This document shows, piece after piece, positions 53,128 through 61,947 of a stretch of DNA of 64,000 bases; position 1 is the first letter of the stretch; each line of letters begins with the position of its first letter. The translations under genes were made by a program, and so were the position numbers. The stretch covers positions 1 to 64,000 of the forward strand of contig JARLIS010000026.1 of the NCBI GenBank assembly GCA_031291615.1, read 5' to 3'. The DNA is from Parvibaculum sp. GTDB lineage: Bacteria; Pseudomonadota; Alphaproteobacteria; Parvibaculales; Parvibaculaceae. The notes beneath the pieces were generated by a model, which saw only the letters and a program-made list of their open reading frames with translations, was not told the DNA's origin and did no database searches.

Positions 53128-53283
53128 GGAAGGCCCTCACCCTCCCGCGCTTGCAGCGCGGGCCCCTCCCTCTCCCAGGGGGAGAGGGGGTTTGGAATCG
53201 CGCTGGCCATATTAACACTCACCCTCTAGCACTTGTCCTTCTAGCCCTCTCCCTCTGGGAGAGGGTTGGGTGAGGGCCTTCCC
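53128..53283. repeat. Composite repeat, right copy
   Basis: It has the same ends as the copy at 52641-52765 (GGAAGGCCCTCACCCTCC ... GGGTTGGGTGAGGGCCTT), in direct orientation, with a longer unrelated middle. An extra partial unit lies at 53104-53127. The pair brackets the DUF559 gene. Confidence 0.75.
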
Positions 53284-53723
53284 CCTAACCCCTTGAACAT
53301 TATGACTCATTTATAGGTCAGTATTCCTGTCGTATTTGCTTGATTCAAGGCGGCGACTTGGGGCATAGTCCGCGGACTGGGGGAGCATGGCTTTTCCCGG
53401 TGGATGGAGTGTCGCCCGCGCATGCTCTTTCCGGCTGAACCGGGGCCGAAAGGCCCGCTTTCGGGAAGCCGGATCGATCAAGGGCCAGCGACTTGTGGCA
53501 TGACGGGGCCAAACCCGCCTGCGCGGCCATGGCCGCTCCGGCACGGCGAAGACCCGGCCTGCGGAAATTTTGCGATCCAAGGCGTGTGGATATTCGTGAT
53601 CGTCCCGCGCCCCGGCCTGCCGACAAGGCAGCCGCCGGGGAGCACCGGACGGGGACGGAGAGAGGAACGCCCTGCCTCGAAAGCCCTCAGGGGCCGGCGA
53701 CGGGACATGAAGGGAAGACGGGA
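53284..53723. other. gltB upstream region
   Basis: A 440-bp region before gltB without a supportable gene. An AT-richer patch with TTGAAC (53293-53298) may hold the promoter. A run of GC hairpins follows. No known riboswitch core is recognised. A frame in phase with gltB extends back to 53493 but lacks family features. Confidence 0.4.
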
Positions 53724-56700
53724 ATGACGGAGAAGCGGGCCGCTTTGAGCCAGAAGACGCCGAGCGCGGAGAATCGTCTCCCCGTGGCGGCTGGCGACAT
53801 GGCGCTTCCTGCGGGGCTCCCGGCCGCGCAGGGGCTATACGACCCCCGTAACGAGCACGATGCCTGCGGCATCGGCTTTGTGGCGAACCTTCACAACCGA
53901 AAATCCCACAAGATCATCGAGGACGGCTTGAGGATTCTCGAGAACCTCGAGCATCGCGGCGCCGTGGGCGCGGACCCCAAGGCCGGCGACGGCGCGGGCA
54001 TCCTCATCCAGATCCCCGACCAGTTTTTCCGCGAGGAATGCGCGAAGCTCGGCTTCACGCTGCCGCCCGCGGGCCAGTACGGCATCGGCCATTTCTTCCT
54101 GCCGCGCGACGAGGCCGAACGCGCGAAGGTGATCGCGCTTGTCGAAAAGCTGATCGCCGAGGAAGGCCAGATTTTCCTCGGCTGGCGCGACGTGCCGGTC
54201 GACAATTCCGATCTTGGCTATTCGGTGAAGCCGACCGAGCCCGTGCACAAGCAGGTTTTCGTCGGCCAGGGGCCGTCGATCACCGACCAGAACCATTTCG
54301 AGCGCAAGCTCTTCGTCATCCGCAAGCGCGTCTTCAACACGCTCTGGGCGGAGGGCCGCCGTATTCCGGGGCTCTATATCCCCTCCTTCTCCTCGCGCAC
54401 GCTCGTCTACAAGGGCATGCTGCTCGCCGCCCAGGTCGGCCCCTATTACAAGGACCTGAACGATCCGCGCATGGTGACGGCGCTCGCGCTCGTACATCAG
54501 CGCTTCTCCACCAACACCTTCCCGACCTGGTCGCTTGCCCACCCCTTCCGCATGGTCTGCCACAATGGCGAGATCAACACGGTGCGCGGCAATGTGAACT
54601 GGATTCAGGCGCGCTACGCCGCCATGAAGTCGGAAATCCTCGGCGACGACCTGAAGAAGCTCTGGCCGATCGCGGTCGAAGGCCAGTCGGACACGGCCTG
54701 CTTCGACAATGCGCTCGAACTGCTCGTCATGGGCGGCTATTCGCTCAGCCACGCCATGATGATGCTGATCCCCGAGGCCTGGGCGGGCAACCCGCTGATG
54801 GACGAGGATCGCCGCGCCTTCTACGAATATCACGCCGCGCTGATGGAGCCCTGGGACGGGCCCGCCGCCATCGCCTTCACCGACGGCCGCCAGATCGGCG
54901 CGACGCTGGACCGCAACGGGCTTCGCCCCGCGCGCTACTTCGTCACCGACGAGGGCAATGTCGTGATGGCGTCCGAAATGGGCGTGCTGCCCGTGCCGGA
55001 GGAATCCATCGTCGAGAAGTGGCGCTTGCAGCCCGGCAAGATGCTGCTCATCGACCTTGAGGAAAAGCGCATCATCTCCGACGACGAGGTGAAGGCGAAG
55101 CTGTCGAAGCTGCATCCCTACGGCAAGTGGGTGGAGCGCACGCAGATCGTGCTGGAAGACATGCCCGCCGTGAAGAAGGCGGCGACGCCGAAGCCCGCGC
55201 GCAAGGAGGCGCTGCTCGATTTGCAGCAGGCCTTCGGCTACACGCAGGAAGACCTGAAGTTCCTGATGTCGCCCATGGCGATCGAGGGACAGGAAGCCGT
55301 CGGCTCCATGGGCACGGACACGCCCATCTCCGCGCTCTCCTCGAAGTCGAAGACGCTCTACACCTACTTCAAGCAGAACTTCGCCCAGGTGACGAACCCG
55401 CCCATCGACCCGATCCGCGAGGAACTGGTCATGTCGCTCGTCTCCTTCATCGGCCCGCGCCCGAACCTGCTCGACCTGAAGGGCATGTCGTCGGTGAAGC
55501 GGCTTGAAGTGCGTCAGCCGATTCTGACCAATGAAGACCTCGAAAAGATCCGCATGATCGGCGAGGTCCCGGACAATCATTTCCGTTCCGAGACGCTCGA
55601 CATCACCTATGCCGCCGACCGCGGCGCGCATGCCATGACGGCGATGCTCGACCGCCTTTGCGAACGCGCCGAACAGGCCGTCGCCAAGGGCATCAACATC
55701 ATCATCCTGTCGGACCGGATGCTCTCGGCCGAACGCATGGCGATCCCGGCGCTGCTGGCGACCTCCGCCGTTCACCACCATCTGATCCGCAACGGGCTCC
55801 GCACCTCTGTCGGCCTCGTCGTCGAGACGGGCGAGGCGCGCGAAGTGCATCACTTCGCCTGCCTTGCGGGCTATGGCGCGGAGGCGATCAACCCCTATCT
55901 CGCCTTCGAGACGCTGGAAGCAATGCTGCCCGGCCTCGACGAGGCGCTGACGCCTTATGAAGTCACCAAGCGCTACATCAAGGCGGTGGACAAGGGCCTC
56001 CTCAAGGTCATGTCCAAGATGGGCATCTCGACCTATCAGTCCTATTGCGGCGCGCAGATTTTCGACGCGATCGGCCTCAATTCCGAATTCGTGAAGAAGT
56101 ATTTCACGGGCACGGCGACGAAGATCGAAGGCGTCGGCTGCGAGGAAGTGGCGGAAGAAACCTATCGCCGCCACCAGCAGGCTTTCGGCAACGCACCGGT
56201 GCTGAGGAACGCGCTCGACGTCGGCGGCGAATACGCCTTCCGGCTGCGCGGCGAGGACCATGCCTGGACGGCCGACAGCGTGCGCGACTTGCAGCACGCG
56301 GTGCGTGGCAACAGCCAGGAGAAGTACCGCGAGTTCGCCCGGCGCATCAACGAGCAGGCCGAGCGCCTGCTGACGATCCGCGGCCTTTTCGAAATCCGCA
56401 AGGCGGAAGACGACGGCCGCAAGCCGGTGCCGCTCGATGAAGTCGAGCCGGCAAAGGAAATCGTCAAGCGCTTCGCGACGGGCGCCATGTCCTTCGGCTC
56501 GATCAGCCGCGAGGCGCATACGACGCTCGCCATCGCCATGAACCGCATCGGCGGCCGCTCGAACACGGGCGAAGGCGGCGAGGAAGCCGACCGCTTCAAG
56601 CCGATGGCGAACGGCGATTCGATGCGCTCCTCGATCAAGCAGGTGGCATCGGGCCGCTTCGGCGTGACCTCGGAATATCTCGTCAATTCCGACATGATGC

Positions 56701-58463
56701 AGATCAAGATGGCGCAGGGCGCAAAGCCCGGCGAAGGCGGACAGCTGCCCGGCCACAAGGTCGATGCTGTCATCGCCAAGGTGCGCCACTCGACGCCCGG
56801 CGTCGGCCTCATCTCGCCGCCGCCGCACCACGACATCTATTCGATCGAAGACCTCGCTCAGCTGATCTTCGACCTGAAGAACGTCAATCCCGAGGGCCTC
56901 GTCTCGGTGAAGCTCGTCTCGGAAGTCGGCGTCGGCACGGTTGCCGCCGGCGTCTCCAAGGCGCGGGCCGACCATGTGACGATCTCTGGCTTCGAGGGCG
57001 GCACGGGCGCCTCGCCCCTCACCTCGATCAAGCATGCGGGCAGCCCCTGGGAAATCGGCCTTGCCGAAACGCACCAGACGCTGGTGATGAACCGCCTGCG
57101 CGGCCGCATCACGGTGCAGGTCGACGGCGGCCTTCGCACGGGCCGCGACGTCATCATCGGCGCGCTGCTGGGCGCCGACGAATTCGGCTTCGCCACCGCG
57201 CCGCTCATCGCGGCGGGCTGCATCATGATGCGCAAGTGCCACCTGAACACCTGCCCGGTCGGCGTCGCGACGCAGGACCCCGAGCTCAGGAAGCGCTTCG
57301 TCGGCATGCCCGAGCATGTCATCAACTACTTCTTCTTCGTCGCCGAGGAAGTGCGCGAGCTGATGGCGTCTCTCGGCTATCGCACGTTCAACGAAATGAT
57401 CGGCCAGATCCAGATGCTCGACCGCCGCAAGGTCATCCAGCAGTGGAAGGCGCAAGGCCTAGACTTCACGAAGCTCTTCCACAAGCCGGAAGCGCCCGCT
57501 GGCGTCGCCACCTTCAAGAGCGAAGAACAGGACCACAAGATCGACCACGTCCTCGACCGCAGGCTGATCGCGGAAGCGAAGACGGCGATCGAGACGCAGA
57601 AGCCCGTGCAGATCGAAACGACGATCAACAACACCGACCGCACGACGGGCGCCATGCTGTCCGGCGTCATCGCGCGCGCCTATGGCCATGCGGGCCTGCC
57701 CGACGACACGATCCACGTGAAGCTGAAGGGCACGGCCGGCCAGAGCTTCGGCGCATGGGTCGCCCATGGCGTCACGCTGGAGCTTGAGGGCCAGGCCAAC
57801 GACTATGTCGGCAAGGGCCTTTCGGGCGGCCGCCTGATCGTCTATCCGCCCGCGAACACGAAGATCGTGCCGGAGAAGTCGATCATCGTCGGCAACACGG
57901 TGCTCTACGGCGCCATTGCGGGCGAATGCTACTTCCGCGGCGTCGCCGGCGAACGCTTCGCCGTGCGCAACTCGGGCGCCATCGCGGTCGTCGAAGGCAC
58001 GGGCGACCACGGCTGCGAATACATGACCGGCGGCGTTGTCGTCGTCCTCGGCGAAACGGGTCGCAACTTCGCGGCCGGCATGTCGGGCGGCATCGCCTAT
58101 GTGCTCGACGAGAACGGCATGTTTGAAAAGCGCTGCAACATGGCGATGGTCGACCTCGAACCCGTCTCGGCCGAGCTGGAACTGATGGAAAAGCTCCATC
58201 ACCAGCGCAGCGACCTCGCAAGCCATGGCCGCGTCGACGTCATGTCGGACATGACGCGCTTCGACGCCGAGCGCCTGCGCCAGCTGATCGAGAACCATGC
58301 GCGCTACACCAACTCGTCGCGTGCGAAGTCGATATTGAGCAACTGGGACGCCATGCTGCCCAAATTCCGAAAGGTCATGCCGGTCGAATACCGGCGTGCG
58401 CTGAAGGAAATGGAGAAGCAGCAGGAGAGCGCCGCTGAAGCAATAGCGGTTGCGGGAGAATAG
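53724..58463 (+). CDS. gltB: Glutamate synthase (NADPH), large subunit
   Basis: A 1579-residue alpha subunit. A propeptide of 47 residues precedes the catalytic Cys48 ([20 protein letters not shown]) of the class II glutamine amidotransferase domain (48 to about 430). The central domain, the FMN-binding synthase domain (about 850-1250; [33 protein letters not shown]), the Cys cluster for the 3Fe-4S centre ([21 protein letters not shown]) and the C-terminal beta-helix (GEGG-type glycine repeats, about 1280-1560) follow. It converts glutamine and 2-oxoglutarate to two glutamates. The start follows GGGAAGACGGGA. It forms an operon with gltD two bases away. Confidence 0.97.
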   Translation: MTEKRAALSQKTPSAENRLPVAAGDMALPAGLPAAQGLYDPRNEHDACGIGFVANLHNRKSHKIIEDGLRILENLEHRGAVGADPKAGDGAGILIQIPDQFFREECAKLGFTLPPAGQYGIGHFFLPRDEAERAKVIALVEKLIAEEGQIFLGWRDVPVDNSDLGYSVKPTEPVHKQVFVGQGPSITDQNHFERKLFVIRKRVFNTLWAEGRRIPGLYIPSFSSRTLVYKGMLLAAQVGPYYKDLNDPRMVTALALVHQRFSTNTFPTWSLAHPFRMVCHNGEINTVRGNVNWIQARYAAMKSEILGDDLKKLWPIAVEGQSDTACFDNALELLVMGGYSLSHAMMMLIPEAWAGNPLMDEDRRAFYEYHAALMEPWDGPAAIAFTDGRQIGATLDRNGLRPARYFVTDEGNVVMASEMGVLPVPEESIVEKWRLQPGKMLLIDLEEKRIISDDEVKAKLSKLHPYGKWVERTQIVLEDMPAVKKAATPKPARKEALLDLQQAFGYTQEDLKFLMSPMAIEGQEAVGSMGTDTPISALSSKSKTLYTYFKQNFAQVTNPPIDPIREELVMSLVSFIGPRPNLLDLKGMSSVKRLEVRQPILTNEDLEKIRMIGEVPDNHFRSETLDITYAADRGAHAMTAMLDRLCERAEQAVAKGINIIILSDRMLSAERMAIPALLATSAVHHHLIRNGLRTSVGLVVETGEAREVHHFACLAGYGAEAINPYLAFETLEAMLPGLDEALTPYEVTKRYIKAVDKGLLKVMSKMGISTYQSYCGAQIFDAIGLNSEFVKKYFTGTATKIEGVGCEEVAEETYRRHQQAFGNAPVLRNALDVGGEYAFRLRGEDHAWTADSVRDLQHAVRGNSQEKYREFARRINEQAERLLTIRGLFEIRKAEDDGRKPVPLDEVEPAKEIVKRFATGAMSFGSISREAHTTLAIAMNRIGGRSNTGEGGEEADRFKPMANGDSMRSSIKQVASGRFGVTSEYLVNSDMMQIKMAQGAKPGEGGQLPGHKVDAVIAKVRHSTPGVGLISPPPHHDIYSIEDLAQLIFDLKNVNPEGLVSVKLVSEVGVGTVAAGVSKARADHVTISGFEGGTGASPLTSIKHAGSPWEIGLAETHQTLVMNRLRGRITVQVDGGLRTGRDVIIGALLGADEFGFATAPLIAAGCIMMRKCHLNTCPVGVATQDPELRKRFVGMPEHVINYFFFVAEEVRELMASLGYRTFNEMIGQIQMLDRRKVIQQWKAQGLDFTKLFHKPEAPAGVATFKSEEQDHKIDHVLDRRLIAEAKTAIETQKPVQIETTINNTDRTTGAMLSGVIARAYGHAGLPDDTIHVKLKGTAGQSFGAWVAHGVTLELEGQANDYVGKGLSGGRLIVYPPANTKIVPEKSIIVGNTVLYGAIAGECYFRGVAGERFAVRNSGAIAVVEGTGDHGCEYMTGGVVVVLGETGRNFAAGMSGGIAYVLDENGMFEKRCNMAMVDLEPVSAELELMEKLHHQRSDLASHGRVDVMSDMTRFDAERLRQLIENHARYTNSSRAKSILSNWDAMLPKFRKVMPVEYRRALKEMEKQQESAAEAIAVAGE

Positions 58464-58465
58464 AC

Positions 58466-59884
58466 GTGGGAAAGATCACAGGCTTCCTCGAGATCGACAG
58501 GCAGGACCGCAAGTACCTGCCGGCATCGGACCGTGTCCGCAACTACAAGGAATTCGTCATTCCTCTGGGCGAGAAGGCGATCCACGATCAGGCGGCGCGC
58601 TGCATGGATTGCGGCATCCCCTATTGCCACAACGGCTGCCCGGTCAATAACCAGATCCCCGACTGGAACGATCTCGTCTATCGCGACAACTGGGAGGAAG
58701 CGAGCCGCAACCTCCATTCGACGAACAACTTCCCGGAGTTCACGGGCCGCATCTGCCCCGCCCCTTGCGAGGCGTCCTGCACGCTGAACCTCACCGACGC
58801 GCCGGTGACGATCAAGACGATCGAATGCGCCATCGTCGACCGCGCCTGGAGCGAAGGCTGGCTGAAGCCGGAAGTCCCCGCGCGGAAGACCGGCAAGAAG
58901 GTCGCCATCATCGGTTCGGGCCCGGCGGGCCTTGCCTGCGCGCAGCAGCTCGCCCGCGCCGGCCACGACGTCCACGTCTTCGAGAAGCACGCCAAGGCCG
59001 GCGGCCTTCTGCGCTACGGCATCCCGGACTTCAAGATGGAAAAGCATCTGATCGACCGGCGCGTGAAGCAGATCGAGGCGGAAGGCGCGACCTTCCACTA
59101 CGGCACGCATGTCGGCGTCGACAAGAAGGCGAAGAGCCTGCTGACGGAATTCGACGCGGTCGTCCTCACCGGCGGCGCGGAGCATCCGCGCGACCTGCCC
59201 GTCGAGGGCCGCGACCTGCGCGGCGTTCACTTCGCGATGGAATTCCTGCCGCAGCAGAACCGCCGCGTCTCGGACGAGCCCCTGATGAACGTCGAGCCGA
59301 TCCTCGCCGGCGGCAAGCATGTCGTCGTCATCGGCGGCGGCGACAGGGGCTCCGACTGCATCGGCACCTCGTTCCGCCAGGGCGCGGTCTCGGTGACGCA
59401 GCTTGAAATCATGCCCGCCCCGCCCGAGAAGGAAAACAAGCTCCTGACCTGGCCGGACTGGCCGCTCAAGATGCGCACCTCGTCGAGCCAGGCCGAAGGC
59501 GCCGCGCGCGACTTCGCCGTGATGACACGCCGCATCATCGGCGATGCGGGCAAGGTGACGGCGATCGAATGCGTCCGCCTCGACGACAAGATGCAGGCCG
59601 TGCCCGGCAGCGAATTCCAGATCAAGGCCGATCTGGTGCTGCTCGCCATGGGCTTCGTCTCGCCCGTGCATGAAGGCATGCTGAAGGAGCTTGAGGTCGA
59701 TCTCGACAAGCGCGGCAACGTGGCTGCCGACACGGCGACCTACAAGACCAATCTCGGCAAGGTCTTCTCCGCAGGCGACATGCGCCGCGGCCAGTCGCTG
59801 GTCGTCTGGGCGATCCGCGAAGGCCGCCAGGCGGCCCGTGAGGTCGACCTTTTCCTGATGGGCGAGACCAACCTGCCGCGCTGA
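58466..59884 (+). CDS. gltD: Glutamate synthase (NADPH), small subunit
   Basis: A 472-residue beta subunit starting at GTG 58466, two bases after the gltB stop. Two N-terminal Cys clusters ([17 protein letters not shown] and CPAPCEASC) ligate the 4Fe-4S centres. The FAD site is [21 protein letters not shown], and the C-terminal [21 protein letters not shown] is typical. The NADPH motif reads [16 protein letters not shown]: the usual Thr of GGGDTG is Arg294, encoded by AGG at 59345-59347. It passes NADPH electrons to GltB. Confidence 0.96.
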   Translation: MGKITGFLEIDRQDRKYLPASDRVRNYKEFVIPLGEKAIHDQAARCMDCGIPYCHNGCPVNNQIPDWNDLVYRDNWEEASRNLHSTNNFPEFTGRICPAPCEASCTLNLTDAPVTIKTIECAIVDRAWSEGWLKPEVPARKTGKKVAIIGSGPAGLACAQQLARAGHDVHVFEKHAKAGGLLRYGIPDFKMEKHLIDRRVKQIEAEGATFHYGTHVGVDKKAKSLLTEFDAVVLTGGAEHPRDLPVEGRDLRGVHFAMEFLPQQNRRVSDEPLMNVEPILAGGKHVVVIGGGDRGSDCIGTSFRQGAVSVTQLEIMPAPPEKENKLLTWPDWPLKMRTSSSQAEGAARDFAVMTRRIIGDAGKVTAIECVRLDDKMQAVPGSEFQIKADLVLLAMGFVSPVHEGMLKELEVDLDKRGNVAADTATYKTNLGKVFSAGDMRRGQSLVVWAIREGRQAAREVDLFLMGETNLPR

Positions 59885-59890
59885 CCGGCG

Positions 59891-60292
59891 TCAGCCCTTT
59901 CCGTCTTCGACCGGCCCCCGCAAGGACGCTCCTTGCCGGGGCGCGTCGGGCGCAGCCGCCGCCTTGAGGTCCGCCCAGCTCGCGTCCCGCATGCGGGTCA
60001 CGAATTCGCGGATCGTCTGAACCGGCCGCGAGAGCCCGGTCTTTTCCATCTGCGCATTCCACGTCGCCGTCAGCGCCACAGCCGTATCCTGCACCGGCCC
60101 GACGCCGAAGCCGTTGACGACCGTGACGAGCTGGCCGCTGTTGAAAAGAAGGAGCAGGCCCGCGGCCACCCACATGGCGCGAGCGAAGCGGCCGACATTG
60201 CGCCGTGTCTCCGCCTCGGCGCGAAGGTCGGCGACCGTCACGGTCTCGACCTCGCCTTCCGCTTCGATGTTCCGTTCGATGAGATCGAGCAT
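59891..60292 (-). CDS. Small single-pass membrane protein linked to MBOAT gene
   Basis: A 133-residue protein with one TM helix (about 38-60, [23 protein letters not shown]). A charged cytoplasmic N-terminus precedes it and an amphipathic C-terminal domain of about 70 residues follows. No family is recognised. It lies 8 bp downstream of the MBOAT acyltransferase in the same orientation and may be an accessory subunit for polymer acylation (inference from position only). Confidence 0.6.
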   Translation of the reverse strand: MLDLIERNIEAEGEVETVTVADLRAEAETRRNVGRFARAMWVAAGLLLLFNSGQLVTVVNGFGVGPVQDTAVALTATWNAQMEKTGLSRPVQTIREFVTRMRDASWADLKAAAAPDAPRQGASLRGPVEDGKG

Positions 60293-60300
60293 TATGCCTC

Positions 60301-61752
60301 TCAGAACTGGAAGTAGATGAAGGGCGCAACGCCCTCGGGCGCGACCGCCCAGATGATGAGGATTCCGAAGCCGAGAAAAAGCCCGAGCAAGGGCGAAGGA
60401 AGCTCGCGCAGGCCCAGCGCAAGCTCGCGGCCGAGATCGCGTGGCGTGAACTGGAAAATCAATCCGAGCGAAACGAGCCCGACCAGAAACGGCGTTACAT
60501 GCTCATGCGCGCCCGACCAGTCGGTGAGCCCCTTGAGGTAGTCCCAGGCGGTCGGAAAGCTGTCCGCGCGGAAGAATATCCAGGCGAAGCAGACGAGGTG
60601 AAACGTCCAGACGACGCCGACGACATGCTGCGCGAAATTGCCGAACCGCGAGACGATGCCCGCTTCGTCGCCGCGCGCCGGCGCGAACTCGTCGAGCTTT
60701 CGGCCCGCCCAGCGCTCGACGCCGAGCATCGCGCCGTGAAACGATCCCCAGAAAACAAAGGTCCAGGCCGCGCCGTGCCAGAGCCCGCCGAGGAACATGG
60801 TGAGGAACAGATTGCGATAGCGCTGCACCTCGCCATGCCTGTTGCCGCCGAGCGGGATGTAGAGATAGTCCCGCAGCCAGGTCGACAGCGAGATGTGCCA
60901 GCGCCGCCAGAATTCCTGGAGGCTCGCCGCGCGATAGGGCTGGTCGAAATTCGCCCGGAAACGATAGCCGAGCAGCGCGGCGACGCCGATGGCGATGTCG
61001 CTGTAGCCGGAGAAATCGCAATAAATCTGGATCGCATAGCCATAGATGCCGAGCCAGAGATCGAGCCCGCCCACCGCCGTCGGATCGAAGAAGACGGGAT
61101 CGACAAGCTCGGTCGCGAGATTGTTGGCGATCACCATCTTCTTGGCGAGGCCGGAAAGGATCAGCACCGTGCCGACGGCGACATGCTCGCGCGTCAGCCG
61201 CGCGGGCTGATGAAGCTGCGGAATGAAATCGGCCGCGCGCACGATGGGGCCGGCGACGAGCTGCGGGAAGAAGGACTTGAACAGCATCACGTCGAGCAGC
61301 GACCGCTCGGCCTGGATGTGGCCGCGATAGACGTCGACGACATAGGAAATGCCCTGGAAGGTGAAGAAGGAGATGCCGATGGGCAGGATGATTTCCAGAA
61401 ACGGCAGATCGCGGTGAAGCCCGAGCGTCGTCAGCAGCCCGTCGAGCGAGGTGAGGAAGAAGCCGTAATATTTGAAGAAGGCGAGCACGCCGAGATCGAC
61501 CGCCACGGTGACGCCGACGATGAGCTTCCTGAGGCCCGGCCGCTCCGTTCGCCCGAGCGCGAGCCCGCCCAGATAATTGAAGAGCGTGGTTCCGAAGAGG
61601 AGACCCGTGAAGCGCCAGTCCCACCAGCCGTAAAAGAGATAGCTCGCGCCGACGAGAAACCATTTGCGCGAGACGGGCTCGAAGCGCAGCGCCCAACTGA
61701 CCGTGAAGACGATCAGAAAGAAGATTCCGAATTCGAGGGTCGGAAAAAGCAT
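60301..61752 (-). CDS. MBOAT-family O-acyltransferase (AlgI-like)
   Basis: A 483-residue polytopic membrane protein of the DltB/AlgI group. It has about eleven hydrophobic helices, FFKSFFPQLVAGPIVRAADFIPQL, a central SLQEFWRRWHISLSTWLRDYLYIPLGG and the catalytic GLWHGAAWTFVFWGSFHG with the invariant His. Relatives move acetyl groups across the membrane to modify alginate, cellulose or other glycans. No SGNH/AlgJ-type esterase partner or polymer synthase is adjacent, so the acceptor is unknown. The start at 61752 is the first ATG. Confidence 0.92.
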   Translation of the reverse strand: MLFPTLEFGIFFLIVFTVSWALRFEPVSRKWFLVGASYLFYGWWDWRFTGLLFGTTLFNYLGGLALGRTERPGLRKLIVGVTVAVDLGVLAFFKYYGFFLTSLDGLLTTLGLHRDLPFLEIILPIGISFFTFQGISYVVDVYRGHIQAERSLLDVMLFKSFFPQLVAGPIVRAADFIPQLHQPARLTREHVAVGTVLILSGLAKKMVIANNLATELVDPVFFDPTAVGGLDLWLGIYGYAIQIYCDFSGYSDIAIGVAALLGYRFRANFDQPYRAASLQEFWRRWHISLSTWLRDYLYIPLGGNRHGEVQRYRNLFLTMFLGGLWHGAAWTFVFWGSFHGAMLGVERWAGRKLDEFAPARGDEAGIVSRFGNFAQHVVGVVWTFHLVCFAWIFFRADSFPTAWDYLKGLTDWSGAHEHVTPFLVGLVSLGLIFQFTPRDLGRELALGLRELPSPLLGLFLGFGILIIWAVAPEGVAPFIYFQF

Positions 61753-61947
61753 GCGCCGCGCGGCCCCTGTCGCCCATATGGGATCGGCCGCGAGCCTTGC
61801 GGGGCTCCGGCGCTACATCGCCATCAGGGGGGCATGACGGCTTGTCCCAATATCGGACAGCGGTCGAAAAAGCTCAATCTCTGCCTGTACTTATAGTTAA
61901 CGGCGCAGAGTTTCCCCCGCGCCGTCAAACCTCGTCAGGCCTTTGGC
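61753..61947. other. Autotransporter/MBOAT spacer with hairpin
   Basis: The 195 bp between two minus-strand genes contain a hairpin ACGGCGC (61900-61906) with GCGCCGT (61919-61925), just past the autotransporter stop but without a T-run. A TATAAG (minus strand) near 61890-61897 could be a -10 element for the MBOAT gene. Confidence 0.35.

Noticed and set aside
52641..53283. CRISPR array
   Set aside because: Only two composite units of different length, no regular short repeats or spacers, and no cas genes.
53284..53723. Riboswitch upstream of gltB
   Set aside because: The hairpins are GC-rich but match no riboswitch core that I know.
53835..57455. 1206-codon minus-strand frame opposite gltB
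   Set aside because: A GC-bias shadow of gltB: no domain, atypical composition (Arg/Asp/His/Val-rich), and gltB is fully supported on the plus strand.
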